A DNA stretch of 64,000 nucleotides from Primorskyibacter marinus (GCF_003313245.1 NZ_QJSD01000001.1:310001-374000), one strand, 5' to 3'; shown: positions 27,938-36,702, numbered from the stretch's first letter. The notes: generated by a model not told the origin, from the sequence alone. Numbers and translations are program-made.

Positions 27938-28408
27938 ATGTCCAAATCATTGAAACGCGTGCGCGCCGCGCTGGAAGCCGCTGGCATCGCTCCGGACATC
28001 CGGGAGATGGGCCAGACCCGCACCGCACAGGAAGCCGCAGATGCCGCTGGGTGCGCATTGGACCAGATCGTCAAATCCATCATCTTTCGCGGCCATGATA
28101 GCGGTCAGGCGCTGCTGTTTCTGACGGCTGGCGGCAATCGCGTGGACGCAAATAAAGCAAGCACGGTCGCGGGCGAAGTGCTCGACAAGGCGGATGCGGC
28201 GCTGATCCGGGCGCAAACGGGCTTTGCGATCGGTGGGGTCGCGCCGGTAGGTCACCTGAACCCGATCCGATCCTGGATGGACCCGCGCCTGATGCAGTTC
28301 GATCAGGTCTGGGCAGCAGCCGGCACACCGCGCCACATTTTCCCAATCGACCCGACGGTGATTATCCGCCTGACAGGGGCTGAAACCGCACAGTTCACCC
28401 AGATATAG
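27938..28408 (+). CDS. YbaK/ProX-type aminoacyl-tRNA deacylase
   Basis: A 156-residue trans-editing protein that hydrolyses mischarged tRNA, typically Cys-tRNA-Pro or Ala-tRNA-Pro. Family features are the lysine in QIVKSIIFRGHD, the AGGNRVDANKA segment and the IGGVAPVGH glycine loop. The start at 27938 has GGAGGG just upstream; the frame from 27887 is not supported. It is divergent from glnE with about 100 bp between. Which tRNA it edits is not settled by sequence. Confidence 0.88.
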   Translation: MSKSLKRVRAALEAAGIAPDIREMGQTRTAQEAADAAGCALDQIVKSIIFRGHDSGQALLFLTAGGNRVDANKASTVAGEVLDKADAALIRAQTGFAIGGVAPVGHLNPIRSWMDPRLMQFDQVWAAAGTPRHIFPIDPTVIIRLTGAETAQFTQI

Positions 28409-28558
28409 GCAGATATTCTGATGTATTTCAGGCTGAAAAACCGCTTACTATTTCAGTTTTTTCACCATTTTTTATTTTTATAACAGATCGTTGCATAGAA
28501 AATGTAAATCTCATTCACATAAACCCTTGCAAAGCCGCGGAGCAATGCCAATCTAGAT

Positions 28559-28579
28559 AATGTGAAAGCACTTCACATT
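28559..28579. promoter_or_regulatory. Perfect 8-bp inverted repeat upstream of the DUF2852 gene
   Basis: AATGTGAA-agcac-TTCACATT is a perfect dyad with a 5-nt spacer, ending 21 bp before ATG 28601. A related half TTCACAT-like sequence (tcattcacat) sits at 28511-28520. The 192-bp gap is AT-rich and probably contains the promoter. The site looks like an operator, but the regulator is unknown. Confidence 0.55.
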
Positions 28580-28600
28580 GACACGCAAACGGAGAGACAC

Positions 28601-29038
28601 ATGAACACCGCCGCCGCTTATGAACCCTATGCCAGCACCGGTCGGAGCTGGTTGTCGCGCAGCGAAGCGTGGCTCGACAGCAAAGGCAAGGGTGCCTGGA
28701 TTGCCGTCATGGTACTCGGCTTTATCTTTTTCTGGCCTGTCGGCCTCGCCTTTCTTGCCTATATGATCTGGAGCAAACGAATGTTCGGAAAATCCTGTCG
28801 CAATTCCCGCAGCACCGTGCTGAGCCAAGGCTTCAAGGCCTCGCGCACCACCGGTAACGCCGTCTTTGACGCCTATAAGGCAGATACGCTGCGCCGTCTG
28901 GAAGAGGAACAGGAGCAGTTTGAAAGCTTCCTGGAACGTCTGCGCGAAGCCAAGGACAAGGCCGAGTTCGACCAGTTCATGGAAGACCGCTCGCGCCGCG
29001 TCGCGGAAACCCAAAAGACCGAGGACGAAAACGCCTGA
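28601..29038 (+). CDS. DUF2852 membrane protein
   Basis: A 145-residue protein with a hydrophobic segment at about residues 31-57 (GAWIAVMVLGFIFFWPVGL) and a highly charged, coiled-coil C-terminal half (RRLEEEQEQFESFLERLREA). This is the usual layout of DUF2852 proteins of alphaproteobacteria. The start at 28601 is preceded by GGAGAG; a GTG at 28562 lies within the inverted repeat and is not favoured. Function unknown. Confidence 0.88.
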   Translation: MNTAAAYEPYASTGRSWLSRSEAWLDSKGKGAWIAVMVLGFIFFWPVGLAFLAYMIWSKRMFGKSCRNSRSTVLSQGFKASRTTGNAVFDAYKADTLRRLEEEQEQFESFLERLREAKDKAEFDQFMEDRSRRVAETQKTEDENA

Positions 29039-29129
29039 TCTCCTCCCAGGTGCGAAATGTCCCTCTGGCATGGCCAGCCCGGCCATGCCGATCCGATCTG
29101 AAAACCGATACCAGAGGCTCTGATCACAG

Positions 29130-29582
29130 ATGACGATGACCCAAACCCGATACATACTGCCCGATCCGGCGATGCAGCCGGAATTTTACGCCGGCATCCC
29201 GACGAAACGGCTATTTGCGTGGGTTGTCGACACCGCCGTGATCGTCACGTTGATGGTGCCTGCCGTGATGCTGACCGCCTTCACCGGATTGTTCTTCCTG
29301 CCTTTCCTCTACCTCGTGGTTGGCTTCGCCTACCGGGTTGCAACGCTGTCCGGCGGCTCTGCCACATGGGGCATGCGGATGATGTCGATGGAATTGCGCG
29401 ACCAGCAAGGTGCCCGGTTCGACTTTGGTCAAGCGTTTCTGCACACGCTGGGCTACAGCCTGTCCTGGGCCTTTGCGCCTGCACAACTGGTATCCATGGT
29501 CTTGATGCTGACCACGGACCGCGCGCAGGGTTTGACCGACATCTTCATGGGCTCGGTCGCGATCAATCGTCGGGCGCTTTGA
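29130..29582 (+). CDS. RDD-family membrane protein
   Basis: A 150-residue inner-membrane protein with the RDD signature: Arg and Asp in KRLFAWVVDTAVI at about 27-39 and a final Asp in GLTDIFMGSV. Three to four hydrophobic helices are seen. RDD proteins have been linked to transport and Na+/H+ exchange in a few cases, with most of unknown role. It follows the DUF2852 gene by 91 bp and precedes bpt by 86 bp on the same strand. Confidence 0.85.
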   Translation: MTMTQTRYILPDPAMQPEFYAGIPTKRLFAWVVDTAVIVTLMVPAVMLTAFTGLFFLPFLYLVVGFAYRVATLSGGSATWGMRMMSMELRDQQGARFDFGQAFLHTLGYSLSWAFAPAQLVSMVLMLTTDRAQGLTDIFMGSVAINRRAL

Positions 29583-29668
29583 CCCTGTGCCACAGCTTCC
29601 TGCGCTAGGGGGTTGGCGGCCGAAACGACTGTTGTTAGTCTTTATGACGATCTTACGAAGTTGCACAC

Positions 29669-30487
29669 ATGCGCCACTCTCTTCCTCTCGCCCCGCAATT
29701 CTATGTGACGGCTCCTCAACCCTGCCCCTATCTTGAGGGGCGGATGGAACGAAAGCTGTTCACTGCCCTTCAGGGCGAGACGGCCGAGACGCTGAACAAC
29801 GCCCTGTCGAAGCAGGGCTTTCGGCGATCGCAGAATGTGCTGTACCGGCCATCCTGTGCCGATTGCGCGGCCTGCCTTTCGGCACGGATCGACGTCGCCT
29901 CATTCCGTCCGTCGAAAAGCCAACGCCGGGCGATGAAACGCAATGCTGATCTCAAACGCCGGGCAACCTCGCCCTGGGCCACGGAGCAACAATATGAGCT
30001 GTTCAGATCCTATCTGGACGAGCGTCACGCCGATGGCGGCATGGCCGATATGGATGTGTTCGAATTCGCCGCAATGATCGAGGAAACACCGATCCGGTCG
30101 CGGGTCATAGAATACGCCGATGAAGAGGACACGCTGACCGCCGTATGCTTGACGGACGTTCTGGATGACGGGGTCAGCATGGTATATTCCTTCTATCGTC
30201 CCGACCAGGCCTGGCGCAGCTTTGGCACATTCATGATCCTCGATCATATCGAAATCGCGCGCGAGGCCGGGTTGCCCTATGTCTACCTTGGCTACTGGGT
30301 GCCGGGCAGCGCCAAGATGGGCTACAAGGCCCGGTTTTCCGGGTTGGAAGTGTTTCGCGGAAACCGCTGGCAGCAGGTTCCCGATCCCGCGGGGGTCGAA
30401 GCCGACAGCCACCCCCTTTCAACCGATCCGATTGCCGAGCAGGTTGCCAATATCACCCTGCCCGGCGTGCGCCCCGCCAAAGGCTGA
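29669..30487 (+). CDS. bpt: Aspartate/glutamate leucyl- or arginyl-transferase (Bpt/Ate)
   Basis: A 272-residue aminoacyl-tRNA-protein transferase that adds a destabilising residue to N-terminal Asp or Glu and so feeds substrates to ClpS/ClpAP. The N-terminal ATE domain has [13 protein letters not shown] with its conserved Cys, and [11 protein letters not shown] with further Cys; the C-terminal half shows [20 protein letters not shown]. Bacterial short forms like this one transfer Leu (Bpt) in tested cases, though they are often named arginyltransferase. An intrinsic terminator follows at 30651. Confidence 0.92.
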   Translation: MRHSLPLAPQFYVTAPQPCPYLEGRMERKLFTALQGETAETLNNALSKQGFRRSQNVLYRPSCADCAACLSARIDVASFRPSKSQRRAMKRNADLKRRATSPWATEQQYELFRSYLDERHADGGMADMDVFEFAAMIEETPIRSRVIEYADEEDTLTAVCLTDVLDDGVSMVYSFYRPDQAWRSFGTFMILDHIEIAREAGLPYVYLGYWVPGSAKMGYKARFSGLEVFRGNRWQQVPDPAGVEADSHPLSTDPIAEQVANITLPGVRPAKG

Positions 30488-30650
30488 TCACACCGACAGG
30501 ACATGACGAAGATGGCCGCCGCAATTCCGGACATCCCATTTTTGCTTCAGTCAGAACAGTGTCGGCACGATAACTGCGCCGAAATGTAACGCGGATTTAC
30601 GCAGTTTTCTGCCTCTCGGATAGCCATAGGTCTAGCCCTCCGTGCAACGC

Positions 30651-30679
30651 GCCCCGGGCTTGACCCGGGGCCTCTTTTT
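30651..30679 (+). terminator. Intrinsic terminator after bpt
   Basis: GCCCCGGG-cttga-CCCGGGGC forms a perfect 8-bp stem with a 5-nt loop, followed by cTCTTTTT. It lies 160 bp past the bpt stop. The hairpin is symmetric, but the T-run favours plus-strand termination. Confidence 0.8.
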
Positions 30680-30718
30680 CCGGCAAAGGCCCGGACCATC
30701 CTGAAGACCGGCGGCACC

Positions 30719-31699
30719 TCAAACCTGTCCAATATGTTCTGGCGTCGGGTCATTATCGACAGCGACACCGCCCACCCGGTTTGCCGCCCTCGCGCCGCGA
30801 CGTCCCAGCCTACGCGTCGGACCAACCGTTGTATCCTGCGCGGTCTGCGCCTCGGTCTCGGCATCCAGTTCCGCGCCCAGCAGGATGATGAAGGCAGAGA
30901 CCCACATCCACATCAACAAAACGATAACGCCAGACAAGGCCCCGAAGGTTTCGTTGTAACCGGCAAAATTGCGGGCGTAGAAGGAAAATCCCAAAGTGCC
31001 TGCGACCCACAACACGCAACTCAACAGGACACCCGGCGTGATCCAGCGCCACCGCGCCGGCGTCCGGCTTGGCCCCCAGCGAAAAAGAAGCGCTATGCCA
31101 AGCCCCGCAGCGATCATAAGAAGCGGCCATCGCAAAATTTGTGCCAACCAGTCCGCGACCGCTCCAAGCGAAAGATAGCTGAGCGCCACCGGCAACGCGA
31201 CGACCGCCGCCACCGCCATCAGAAAGCCGAAAATCAATCCCAAGGTCAGAACCACACGCATGAAATATATCCGCACGATCGAACGTTTTTCAGCCTCGCC
31301 AAAAGCCACGTTCAATCCCTGCATCAGCGCCTGAACCGCGAGTGACGCGGAATAGACGGCAAGCGCAAAACCGATCCAAGCGGCAAAGGTCAGCCCGGAA
31401 GAGCTTGCTCCCGCCACCTCGGCGGCCTGATCTATCATGATATTGGCCGCATTTTCCGGCAGGCCCTCGGTGATTTCACCAAGCTGCTGAACAACGATAT
31501 CCGGCTGCGAGACCAGCCCGGCAATCGCCATGATGGCTGTGATAGCGGGAAACAGTGCAAGCAGCCCATAAAAGGCACATCCGGCAGCGATCAGCCCCAG
31601 ATGATCTTCATTCATGCCCTTGTAGACACGTTTGAGTATTTCCCACCAGCCTCGCAAGGGGATTTGCGTCGGGGTTTGTGCGTCGTGACCTCTGTCCAT
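30719..31699 (-). CDS. YihY/UPF0761 (BrkB-like) membrane protein
   Basis: A 326-residue inner-membrane protein with about six hydrophobic helices, including the signature LIAAGCAFYGLLALFPAITA at about residues 31-50 and the later WITPGVLLSCVLWVAG and VILLMWMWVSAFIILLGAELDAE. Formerly named ribonuclease BN by mistake; the real role is not known. I chose ATG at 31699 (MDRGHDAQ), with GGAGAA upstream; the longer open frame up to 32038 would run through the ilv promoter and leader on the opposite strand and is rejected. Confidence 0.87.
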   Translation of the reverse strand: MDRGHDAQTPTQIPLRGWWEILKRVYKGMNEDHLGLIAAGCAFYGLLALFPAITAIMAIAGLVSQPDIVVQQLGEITEGLPENAANIMIDQAAEVAGASSSGLTFAAWIGFALAVYSASLAVQALMQGLNVAFGEAEKRSIVRIYFMRVVLTLGLIFGFLMAVAAVVALPVALSYLSLGAVADWLAQILRWPLLMIAAGLGIALLFRWGPSRTPARWRWITPGVLLSCVLWVAGTLGFSFYARNFAGYNETFGALSGVIVLLMWMWVSAFIILLGAELDAETEAQTAQDTTVGPTRRLGRRGARAANRVGGVAVDNDPTPEHIGQV

Positions 31700-31833
31700 G
31701 TCTTGAAATTCTCCATTGGCGAATAAACGCCCCGCCGGTCCTTTGGTTCCCACCTCGATAGGATATCTCCGCGCATGTTGGAAATAAAGTTGCGAAACAA
31801 GCGCCCGTGACGACATTTTATCCGCGCAGCCGG

Positions 31834-31862
31834 TTGACGATCCTTTGCTGCAAATGCATAAG
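31834..31862 (+). promoter_or_regulatory. Promoter of the ilvBH operon
   Basis: TTGACG (31834-31839) and CATAAG (31857-31862) are separated by 17 bp, matching the sigma-70 -35 and -10 boxes at 5 of 6 and 4 of 6 positions. Transcription would start near 31870, about 25 nt before the leader-peptide ATG. Between the YihY start and this promoter (31700-31833) I see no gene. Confidence 0.65.
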
Positions 31863-31893
31863 GTTTCAGCACACAGAAAAAAGGTCCGCAAGG

Positions 31894-31941
31894 ATGGAAT
31901 CGCTAGTCGTAATTGTAGATGAAAGGCGCATGGGCCGGTAA
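31894..31941 (+). CDS. ilv attenuator leader peptide
   Basis: A 15-codon frame encoding MESLVVIVDERRMGR, with stop TAA at 31939-31941. Five consecutive codons specify branched-chain amino acids (Leu-Val-Val-Ile-Val), and they use CTA, GTC, GTA, ATT, GTA, of which CTA, GTA and ATT are unusual for this GC-rich genome. The peptide starts 24 nt after the predicted transcription start, and an intrinsic terminator follows it before ilvB. Control codons, stop codon, overlapping hairpins and T-run lie in the order expected for transcription attenuation. Confidence 0.85.
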   Translation: MESLVVIVDERRMGR

Positions 31942-31995
31942 CGGCAACCTTGTTGGTTCCCCATGCGCCCCCGGTTGACCCTCGGGGGCTTTTTT
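31926..31995 (+). promoter_or_regulatory. Transcription attenuator of ilvBH
   Basis: Two overlapping hairpins are seen. The first pairs GCGCATGGG (31926-31934) with CCCATGCGC (31960-31968), nine perfect pairs. The second is an intrinsic terminator: GCCCCCG (31967-31973), a 9-nt loop, CGGGGGC (31983-31989) and six T residues (31990-31995). The two share bases 31967-31968, so they compete. A ribosome at the leader stop would cover the first arm and allow the terminator; stalling at the Leu/Val/Ile codons would leave it free to form the anti-terminator. The mechanism is inferred, the elements are seen. Confidence 0.8.
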
Positions 31996-32042
31996 GTGCG
32001 TAAAGAAAACGAAGTGATCTCGTTGCAAAACGGAGCAAGGCA

Positions 32043-33797
32043 ATGACACGTGAGATGACCGGAGCGAAAATGGTGGTTCAGGCCCTGATCGACCAGGGTG
32101 TGGATACAGTATTCGGATATCCCGGTGGCGCCGTGCTACCGATTTACGACGAGGTGTTCCAACAAAATGCCATTCGTCATATTCTGGTGCGCCATGAACA
32201 AGGAGCGGTCCATGCGGCCGAAGGCTATGCCCGATCCACCGGCAAACCCGGTGTTGTTCTTGTGACCTCTGGCCCCGGTGCCACCAATGCAGTCACCGGG
32301 CTGACAGATGCGCTGATGGATTCGATCCCGATCATCGTTCTGACGGGCCAGGTGCCCACCTTCATGATCGGCTCGGACGCCTTTCAGGAGGCCGACACCG
32401 TTGGCATTACCCGCCCCTGCACCAAGCATAACTGGCTGGTGAAGGATACCGCCGACCTTTCTGCAAAGATCCACGAGGCGTTTCACGTCGCGACATCCGG
32501 CCGGCCCGGCCCGGTTCTGGTCGACATCCCCAAGGATGTCCAATTTGCCAGCGCGACCTATATCCCGCCCTCCAAGACGCCCGTTGGCCACTATCAGCCG
32601 CAGGTCAAAGGCGACATGGAAACGATCACGGAACTGGTCGCCGCGTTGGAAACGGCCCAGCGTCCGATCTTCTATACCGGCGGCGGGGTCATCAATTCCG
32701 GCCCCGGTGCCAGCCAGCTTTTGCGAGAGTTGGTGGACGCGACCGGATTTCCGATCACCTCCACCCTGATGGGTCTGGGTGCCTATCCTGCTTCGGGCAA
32801 GGGATGGTTGGGGATGTTGGGGATGCACGGGCTCTACGAGGCCAATCTCGCGATGCATGGCTGCGACCTGATGATCAATGTCGGCGCGCGGTTTGACGAC
32901 CGTATCACCGGCAGGCTTGACGCGTTCAGCCCGAAATCCCGCAAGGCGCATATCGACATCGACCCCTCCTCGATCAACAAGGTCATCCATGTCGACATGC
33001 CGATTGTCGGCGATATCGGCCATGTTCTTGAGGATGTTCTGAAGGTCTGGAAAGCCCGTGGCCGCAAGGTCAATTCGGAAGGCGTTGCCAAATGGTGGCG
33101 TCAGATCGAGACGTGGAAAGAGGTCAACTGCCTCAAATTCGCGTCGGACGAGAAAAGCATCAAGCCGCAACATGCCCTGTCCCGGCTGGAAGCACTGACC
33201 AAGGATCGTGACCGCTATATCTGCACCGAAGTTGGCCAGCACCAGATGTGGGCTGCGCAATACCTCAATTTCGAGGACCCCAATCGCTGGATGACGTCTG
33301 GCGGACTGGGCACAATGGGCTACGGCTTTCCCGCCTCCATCGGCGTGCAGATCGCACATCCGGACGCTCTGGTGATCAATGTCGCCGGAGAAGCGTCCTG
33401 GTTGATGAATATGCAGGAAATGGGCACGGCGGTGCAATATCGCTTGCCGGTCAAGCAGTTCATCCTCAACAATGAGCGCCTTGGCATGGTGCGCCAGTGG
33501 CAGGAACTGCTGCATGGCGAACGCTATTCGCAAAGCTGGTCAGAGGCCCTGCCCGATTTCGTGAAGCTCGCCGAAGCGTTTGGCGCAAAAGGCATCATCT
33601 GCAAGGATCCGGCCGATCTTGACGACGCAATCATGGAAATGCTGGACCATGACGGCCCGGTCATCTTTGACTGCCTTGTCGAGAAGCACGAGAACTGCTT
33701 CCCGATGATCCCCTCGGGCGAGCCGCATAACAAGATGCTTCTGGGTGAGGTCTCACTCAAGGACGCCATCGGAACCAAGGGTGCCGTGCTGGTCTGA
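32043..33797 (+). CDS. ilvB: Acetolactate synthase, large subunit
   Basis: ThDP-dependent enzyme that condenses pyruvate with itself or 2-ketobutyrate at the start of Val/Leu/Ile synthesis. At 584 residues it has the catalytic Glu in RHEQGAVHAAEGYAR (about 51), the FAD-linked central domain, and the C-terminal ThDP-binding domain. The ThDP motif, usually GDG/A-S...NN, reads GEASWLMN ... FILNN here, with Glu for Asp. I believe similar variants occur in related alphaproteobacteria. It forms an operon with ilvH and is preceded by a promoter, leader peptide and attenuator. Confidence 0.97.
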   Translation: MTREMTGAKMVVQALIDQGVDTVFGYPGGAVLPIYDEVFQQNAIRHILVRHEQGAVHAAEGYARSTGKPGVVLVTSGPGATNAVTGLTDALMDSIPIIVLTGQVPTFMIGSDAFQEADTVGITRPCTKHNWLVKDTADLSAKIHEAFHVATSGRPGPVLVDIPKDVQFASATYIPPSKTPVGHYQPQVKGDMETITELVAALETAQRPIFYTGGGVINSGPGASQLLRELVDATGFPITSTLMGLGAYPASGKGWLGMLGMHGLYEANLAMHGCDLMINVGARFDDRITGRLDAFSPKSRKAHIDIDPSSINKVIHVDMPIVGDIGHVLEDVLKVWKARGRKVNSEGVAKWWRQIETWKEVNCLKFASDEKSIKPQHALSRLEALTKDRDRYICTEVGQHQMWAAQYLNFEDPNRWMTSGGLGTMGYGFPASIGVQIAHPDALVINVAGEASWLMNMQEMGTAVQYRLPVKQFILNNERLGMVRQWQELLHGERYSQSWSEALPDFVKLAEAFGAKGIICKDPADLDDAIMEMLDHDGPVIFDCLVEKHENCFPMIPSGEPHNKMLLGEVSLKDAIGTKGAVLV

Positions 33798-33885
33798 TCC
33801 AGCATCGATTTAGTTTTCGGGAAAACCATTCCAGGGCTTGTTGCAAAAAGCCTTGGAAGCGGTCCCCGCCGGAAAGGAAGCTCAG

Positions 33886-34446
33886 ATGTCCGCGCTACAT
33901 ATCAAGAAGGGTTCGAACAAGCATTCGGCCTATAACCTGCGTCCCAACTTTTCGGATGTTACCGAAAAACACACGCTTGCCATTCTGGTCGATAACGAAG
34001 CGGGCGTGCTGGCCCGCGTCATCGGCTTGTTTTCGGGGCGGGGCTATAACATCGAAAGCCTGACCGTGGCAGAGGTGGATCATACCGGCCATCTCAGCCG
34101 GATTACCATCGTGACCACCGGCACGCCGCAGGTGATTGAACAGATCAAGGCACAGCTTGGCCGGATCGTTCCGGTGCACAAGGTGCATGACCTCACCGTC
34201 GAAGGACCGTTTGTCGAACGGGAACTGGCGCTTCTCAAAGTCGAGGGCAGTGGCGAAAAGCGCGTCGAGGCGCTCCGCCTTGCAGACATTTTCCGTGCGC
34301 ATGTCGTCGACAGCACGTTGGAAAGCTTTGTGTTTCAGCTGACAGGCGCACCCGACAAGATCGATGCTTTCGCGGATCTCATGCGCCCCTTGGGTCTACA
34401 GGAAATTGCAAGAACGGGCGTCGCTGCCCTGTCGCGGGGCCTGTAG
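33886..34446 (+). CDS. ilvH: Acetolactate synthase, small regulatory subunit
   Basis: A 186-residue regulatory subunit that binds valine and activates IlvB. The ACT domain is HTLAILVDNEAGVLARVIGLFSGRGYNIESL (about residues 29-59), followed by the C-terminal domain with RVEALRLADIFRAHVVD. I chose ATG at 33886 with GGAAAGGAAG upstream; the longer frame from 33838 adds 16 unsupported residues. It starts 88 bp after ilvB. Confidence 0.95.
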   Translation: MSALHIKKGSNKHSAYNLRPNFSDVTEKHTLAILVDNEAGVLARVIGLFSGRGYNIESLTVAEVDHTGHLSRITIVTTGTPQVIEQIKAQLGRIVPVHKVHDLTVEGPFVERELALLKVEGSGEKRVEALRLADIFRAHVVDSTLESFVFQLTGAPDKIDAFADLMRPLGLQEIARTGVAALSRGL

Positions 34447-34447
34447 G

Positions 34448-34807
34448 TCAGGCCATCGCCACAGTGCCACGGAAGGTGTCGATCGACACAACGTTCGACG
34501 CCTTCGCCACAAATCTGTCCATGTTGCGCTGCCGAGTTCTGGGTGCCACCGGCGCGGACAGCTTGCTTGCCAGATCAGGATATTCCTGCTCCACCACCAG
34601 TTGCGGATTACGCGCCAGACGCAGATGCGCATCCTGACGCATATCGAACTGTATCAAATCCCCCGCATCAAGTGACACACCGTCCAAGGCACTTTGGTCG
34701 GCACCGACATAATACGCCAGATCGCCGTGATCCTCGCACCAGATCACCGCCTTGCGATCCTTCGCGTCACTCCACAAAACAACTCCAAACATGCTTTTAC
34801 AGCTCAT
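34448..34807 (-). CDS. Conserved small protein of unknown function
   Basis: A 119-residue soluble protein convergent with ilvH, ending 1 bp from its stop. MFGVVLWSDAKDRKAVIWCEDHGDLAYY (residues 6-33) looks like a compact beta domain, and VSLDAGDLIQFDMR is reminiscent of cold-shock-like strands, but I cannot assign a family. ATG at 34792 is an alternative start; neither has a strong ribosome-binding site. Confidence 0.68.
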   Translation of the reverse strand: MSCKSMFGVVLWSDAKDRKAVIWCEDHGDLAYYVGADQSALDGVSLDAGDLIQFDMRQDAHLRLARNPQLVVEQEYPDLASKLSAPVAPRTRQRNMDRFVAKASNVVSIDTFRGTVAMA

Positions 34808-34953
34808 TTTTACTATACCTTCGAACTTTTCTTAAGTTTCGAACAATTCGATGCGGCTGCACATGATTTTACAAGCGTCGTGGTCTTGCTTTTTGTGTCG
34901 TTTGGCTTCAGAGTTGGTGCCATATAGCAACAGATGTGATGCTGTATGACGTC

Positions 34954-34975
34954 AATCATTACTGTATAAATGATT
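34954..34975. promoter_or_regulatory. Inverted repeat in the AT-rich promoter region of an HTH regulator
   Basis: AATCATT and AATGATT are separated by 8 nt, and a TGACGTCA palindrome abuts it at 34947-34954. The gap 34808-35033 is clearly AT-richer than the rest of the window. It separates two divergent genes, so these sites could serve autoregulation by the HTH protein; that is inference. Confidence 0.4.
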
Positions 34976-35033
34976 AGTTTAGAACTATTGGTTAAATTAC
35001 GATCTATCAAATCAACCCGAGGGTGAATAGCCG

Positions 35034-35852
35034 ATGGCGAGGCCTAAGAGAAATGGACATCCAGCACCAAGTCCGTCCGATTTACGCAACATGCTGGGTG
35101 CCAACCTGCGTCAGCTGACCAAAGAAGCCGCGTCGATCTCAGGTCTATGCAGGGATCTGGGGATCAACCGGACGCAATTCAACAGATACCTCACCGGCGA
35201 AAGCTTTCCACGCCCGGACGTCCTGCACAGGATTTGCAGCTTCTTCAGGGTTGATGCGCGCATCCTTCTGGAACCCGTCTCTCAGATCAGCACGGTGAAG
35301 CACGACCTTTTGAACCATCCCGAGATCGCGGATTTTGTCGGCGCGGGCAGCACGAAGGTTGACGAAGCCATGTTTCCGCCGGGTTTCTATCGGTTCACCC
35401 GGCGCAGCTTCACGGATGACGAGATGTTCGTGCAAGGCTTGGTCTATGTCTACCGCGAGGACGATTACACGTTTATCCGTGGCTACGAAGCAAAAGAGGC
35501 AATGCGCCAGCAGGGTCTCAGCACCGACGCGCGAACGCGGGAATTCCGCGGTTTCATGGTGCCCCAGGAAGGCGGCGTCGCGTCACTGATCAGCCGCCGC
35601 AACTCGCTTACCTTTTCGTTCAACTTCCTCGCGCGCGAACCCTCGTTCGAGAATAATTTCTGGATCGGTTACGCAACAAGAACAGTGCGCGAATCAATGT
35701 CCGGCCGCCGCGTTGCGCGTCAGGTCTATGAACATCTTGGTCAGAATCTGCGGGATGTATTGAAAGCGGCGCGAGGCTCGGGCTTCGTGCGCGCCGAAGA
35801 TCTGCTGACCTATCACCGCACCCATCTGCGTGTGAACGATCCGTTCAGGTAG
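35034..35852 (+). CDS. XRE-type helix-turn-helix regulator
   Basis: A 272-residue protein. The N-terminal HTH is at about residues 15-65 (LRNMLGANLRQLTKEAASISGLCRDLGINRTQFNRYLTG) followed by FPRPDVLHRICSFFRVD. The C-terminal 180 residues form an unrecognised domain, possibly a sensor, with GFYRFTRRSF and FRGFMVPQEGG. The separation of a DNA-binding head from a large unassigned tail suggests a ligand-responsive regulator. Its AT-rich promoter carries inverted repeats. Confidence 0.82.
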   Translation: MARPKRNGHPAPSPSDLRNMLGANLRQLTKEAASISGLCRDLGINRTQFNRYLTGESFPRPDVLHRICSFFRVDARILLEPVSQISTVKHDLLNHPEIADFVGAGSTKVDEAMFPPGFYRFTRRSFTDDEMFVQGLVYVYREDDYTFIRGYEAKEAMRQQGLSTDARTREFRGFMVPQEGGVASLISRRNSLTFSFNFLAREPSFENNFWIGYATRTVRESMSGRRVARQVYEHLGQNLRDVLKAARGSGFVRAEDLLTYHRTHLRVNDPFR

Positions 35853-35889
35853 CGTCGGGGGCGCGGGGCGCGCCACGATGCAATCGGCG

Positions 35890-36702
35890 TCATGCAGACA
35901 CTAATGCGCCCGTCCCTCCCTCAGCCGCTATTCCGCGCTCGACCGTCAGCCGATACAGATGCCAGGTGGCATGCCCCAACAATGGCAGCACCAAGAACAG
36001 ACCCAGAAACCCCGGTAACATCGCGACAAAGGTCAGTGCCGCGATAAACCCGCCCCAGCACAGCATCGGCACCGGGTTCTGGGCGACCACCTGAAAGCTC
36101 GTAATCATCGCCGTCACAAAATCAACTTCCCGGTCCAGCAACAATGGCAACGCCATCACCGTGATCATGTAAAGCAACAGGGCAAAGCCCGCCCCAACCA
36201 ATGTCCCGACGGTCAGCATCGCAAGCCCGCGAGTCGTCACAAACACCTCAACCGAGCTTGAGACATTGGTCATCGTGCTCAGCCCCAGAAACAGCGCAAA
36301 GATCATATGCGCAAGAAAGAACCAGAACAGGAAAACCATCACGATGATGGCGCAGATCGACGGCAATTGACGGCGTGACTGCCGCAAGATGACGCTGACG
36401 ATCTGCATCCAGTCCAGCGGTTGTCCCTGCTCCAAACGGCGACTGACGTCATAAAATGCGACGGCCGCGAAAGGGCCAAGCAATGGAAAGGCGATCGTTG
36501 CCAGCACGAGCCAAAACGTGGTTCCGGTTGTCCAGGTGATCCAGGCCATTGTCAAACCGCCCAACACATAGACCCCCGCGAAGACCAGCGCAAAGCCCGG
36601 CGCCCGAAGCATATCGGAAAAGCCGCGCCTCAGCGCCTCTCTCAACATGGAAAACTCGATCGGACCAAAGGGCGGCAAGCCCAATTGTGGCGTCTCTGGC
36701 AT
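35890..36702 (-). CDS. DUF2189 membrane protein
   Basis: A 270-residue inner-membrane protein with about six hydrophobic helices, and the DUF2189 features [19 protein letters not shown] near the N-terminus and [15 protein letters not shown] near the middle. The start at 36702 has GGGGGA upstream; 36717 is an alternative. Function unknown; such proteins are common near cytochrome-oxidase or housekeeping genes in proteobacteria. Confidence 0.85.
   Translation of the reverse strand: MPETPQLGLPPFGPIEFSMLREALRRGFSDMLRAPGFALVFAGVYVLGGLTMAWITWTTGTTFWLVLATIAFPLLGPFAAVAFYDVSRRLEQGQPLDWMQIVSVILRQSRRQLPSICAIIVMVFLFWFFLAHMIFALFLGLSTMTNVSSSVEVFVTTRGLAMLTVGTLVGAGFALLLYMITVMALPLLLDREVDFVTAMITSFQVVAQNPVPMLCWGGFIAALTFVAMLPGFLGLFLVLPLLGHATWHLYRLTVERGIAAEGGTGALVSA

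Noticed and set aside
31700-32038. N-terminal extension of the YihY protein over the ilv leader
   Set aside because: The extension would run through the promoter, leader peptide and attenuator and shows no signal or family similarity; ATG at 31699 fits the family.
32136-33533. 465-codon open frame antisense to ilvB
   Set aside because: Long antisense frames are expected in GC-rich codon usage; composition is His/Arg/Gln-rich without domain features. The same applies to frames antisense to argS, glnE and the VWA gene.
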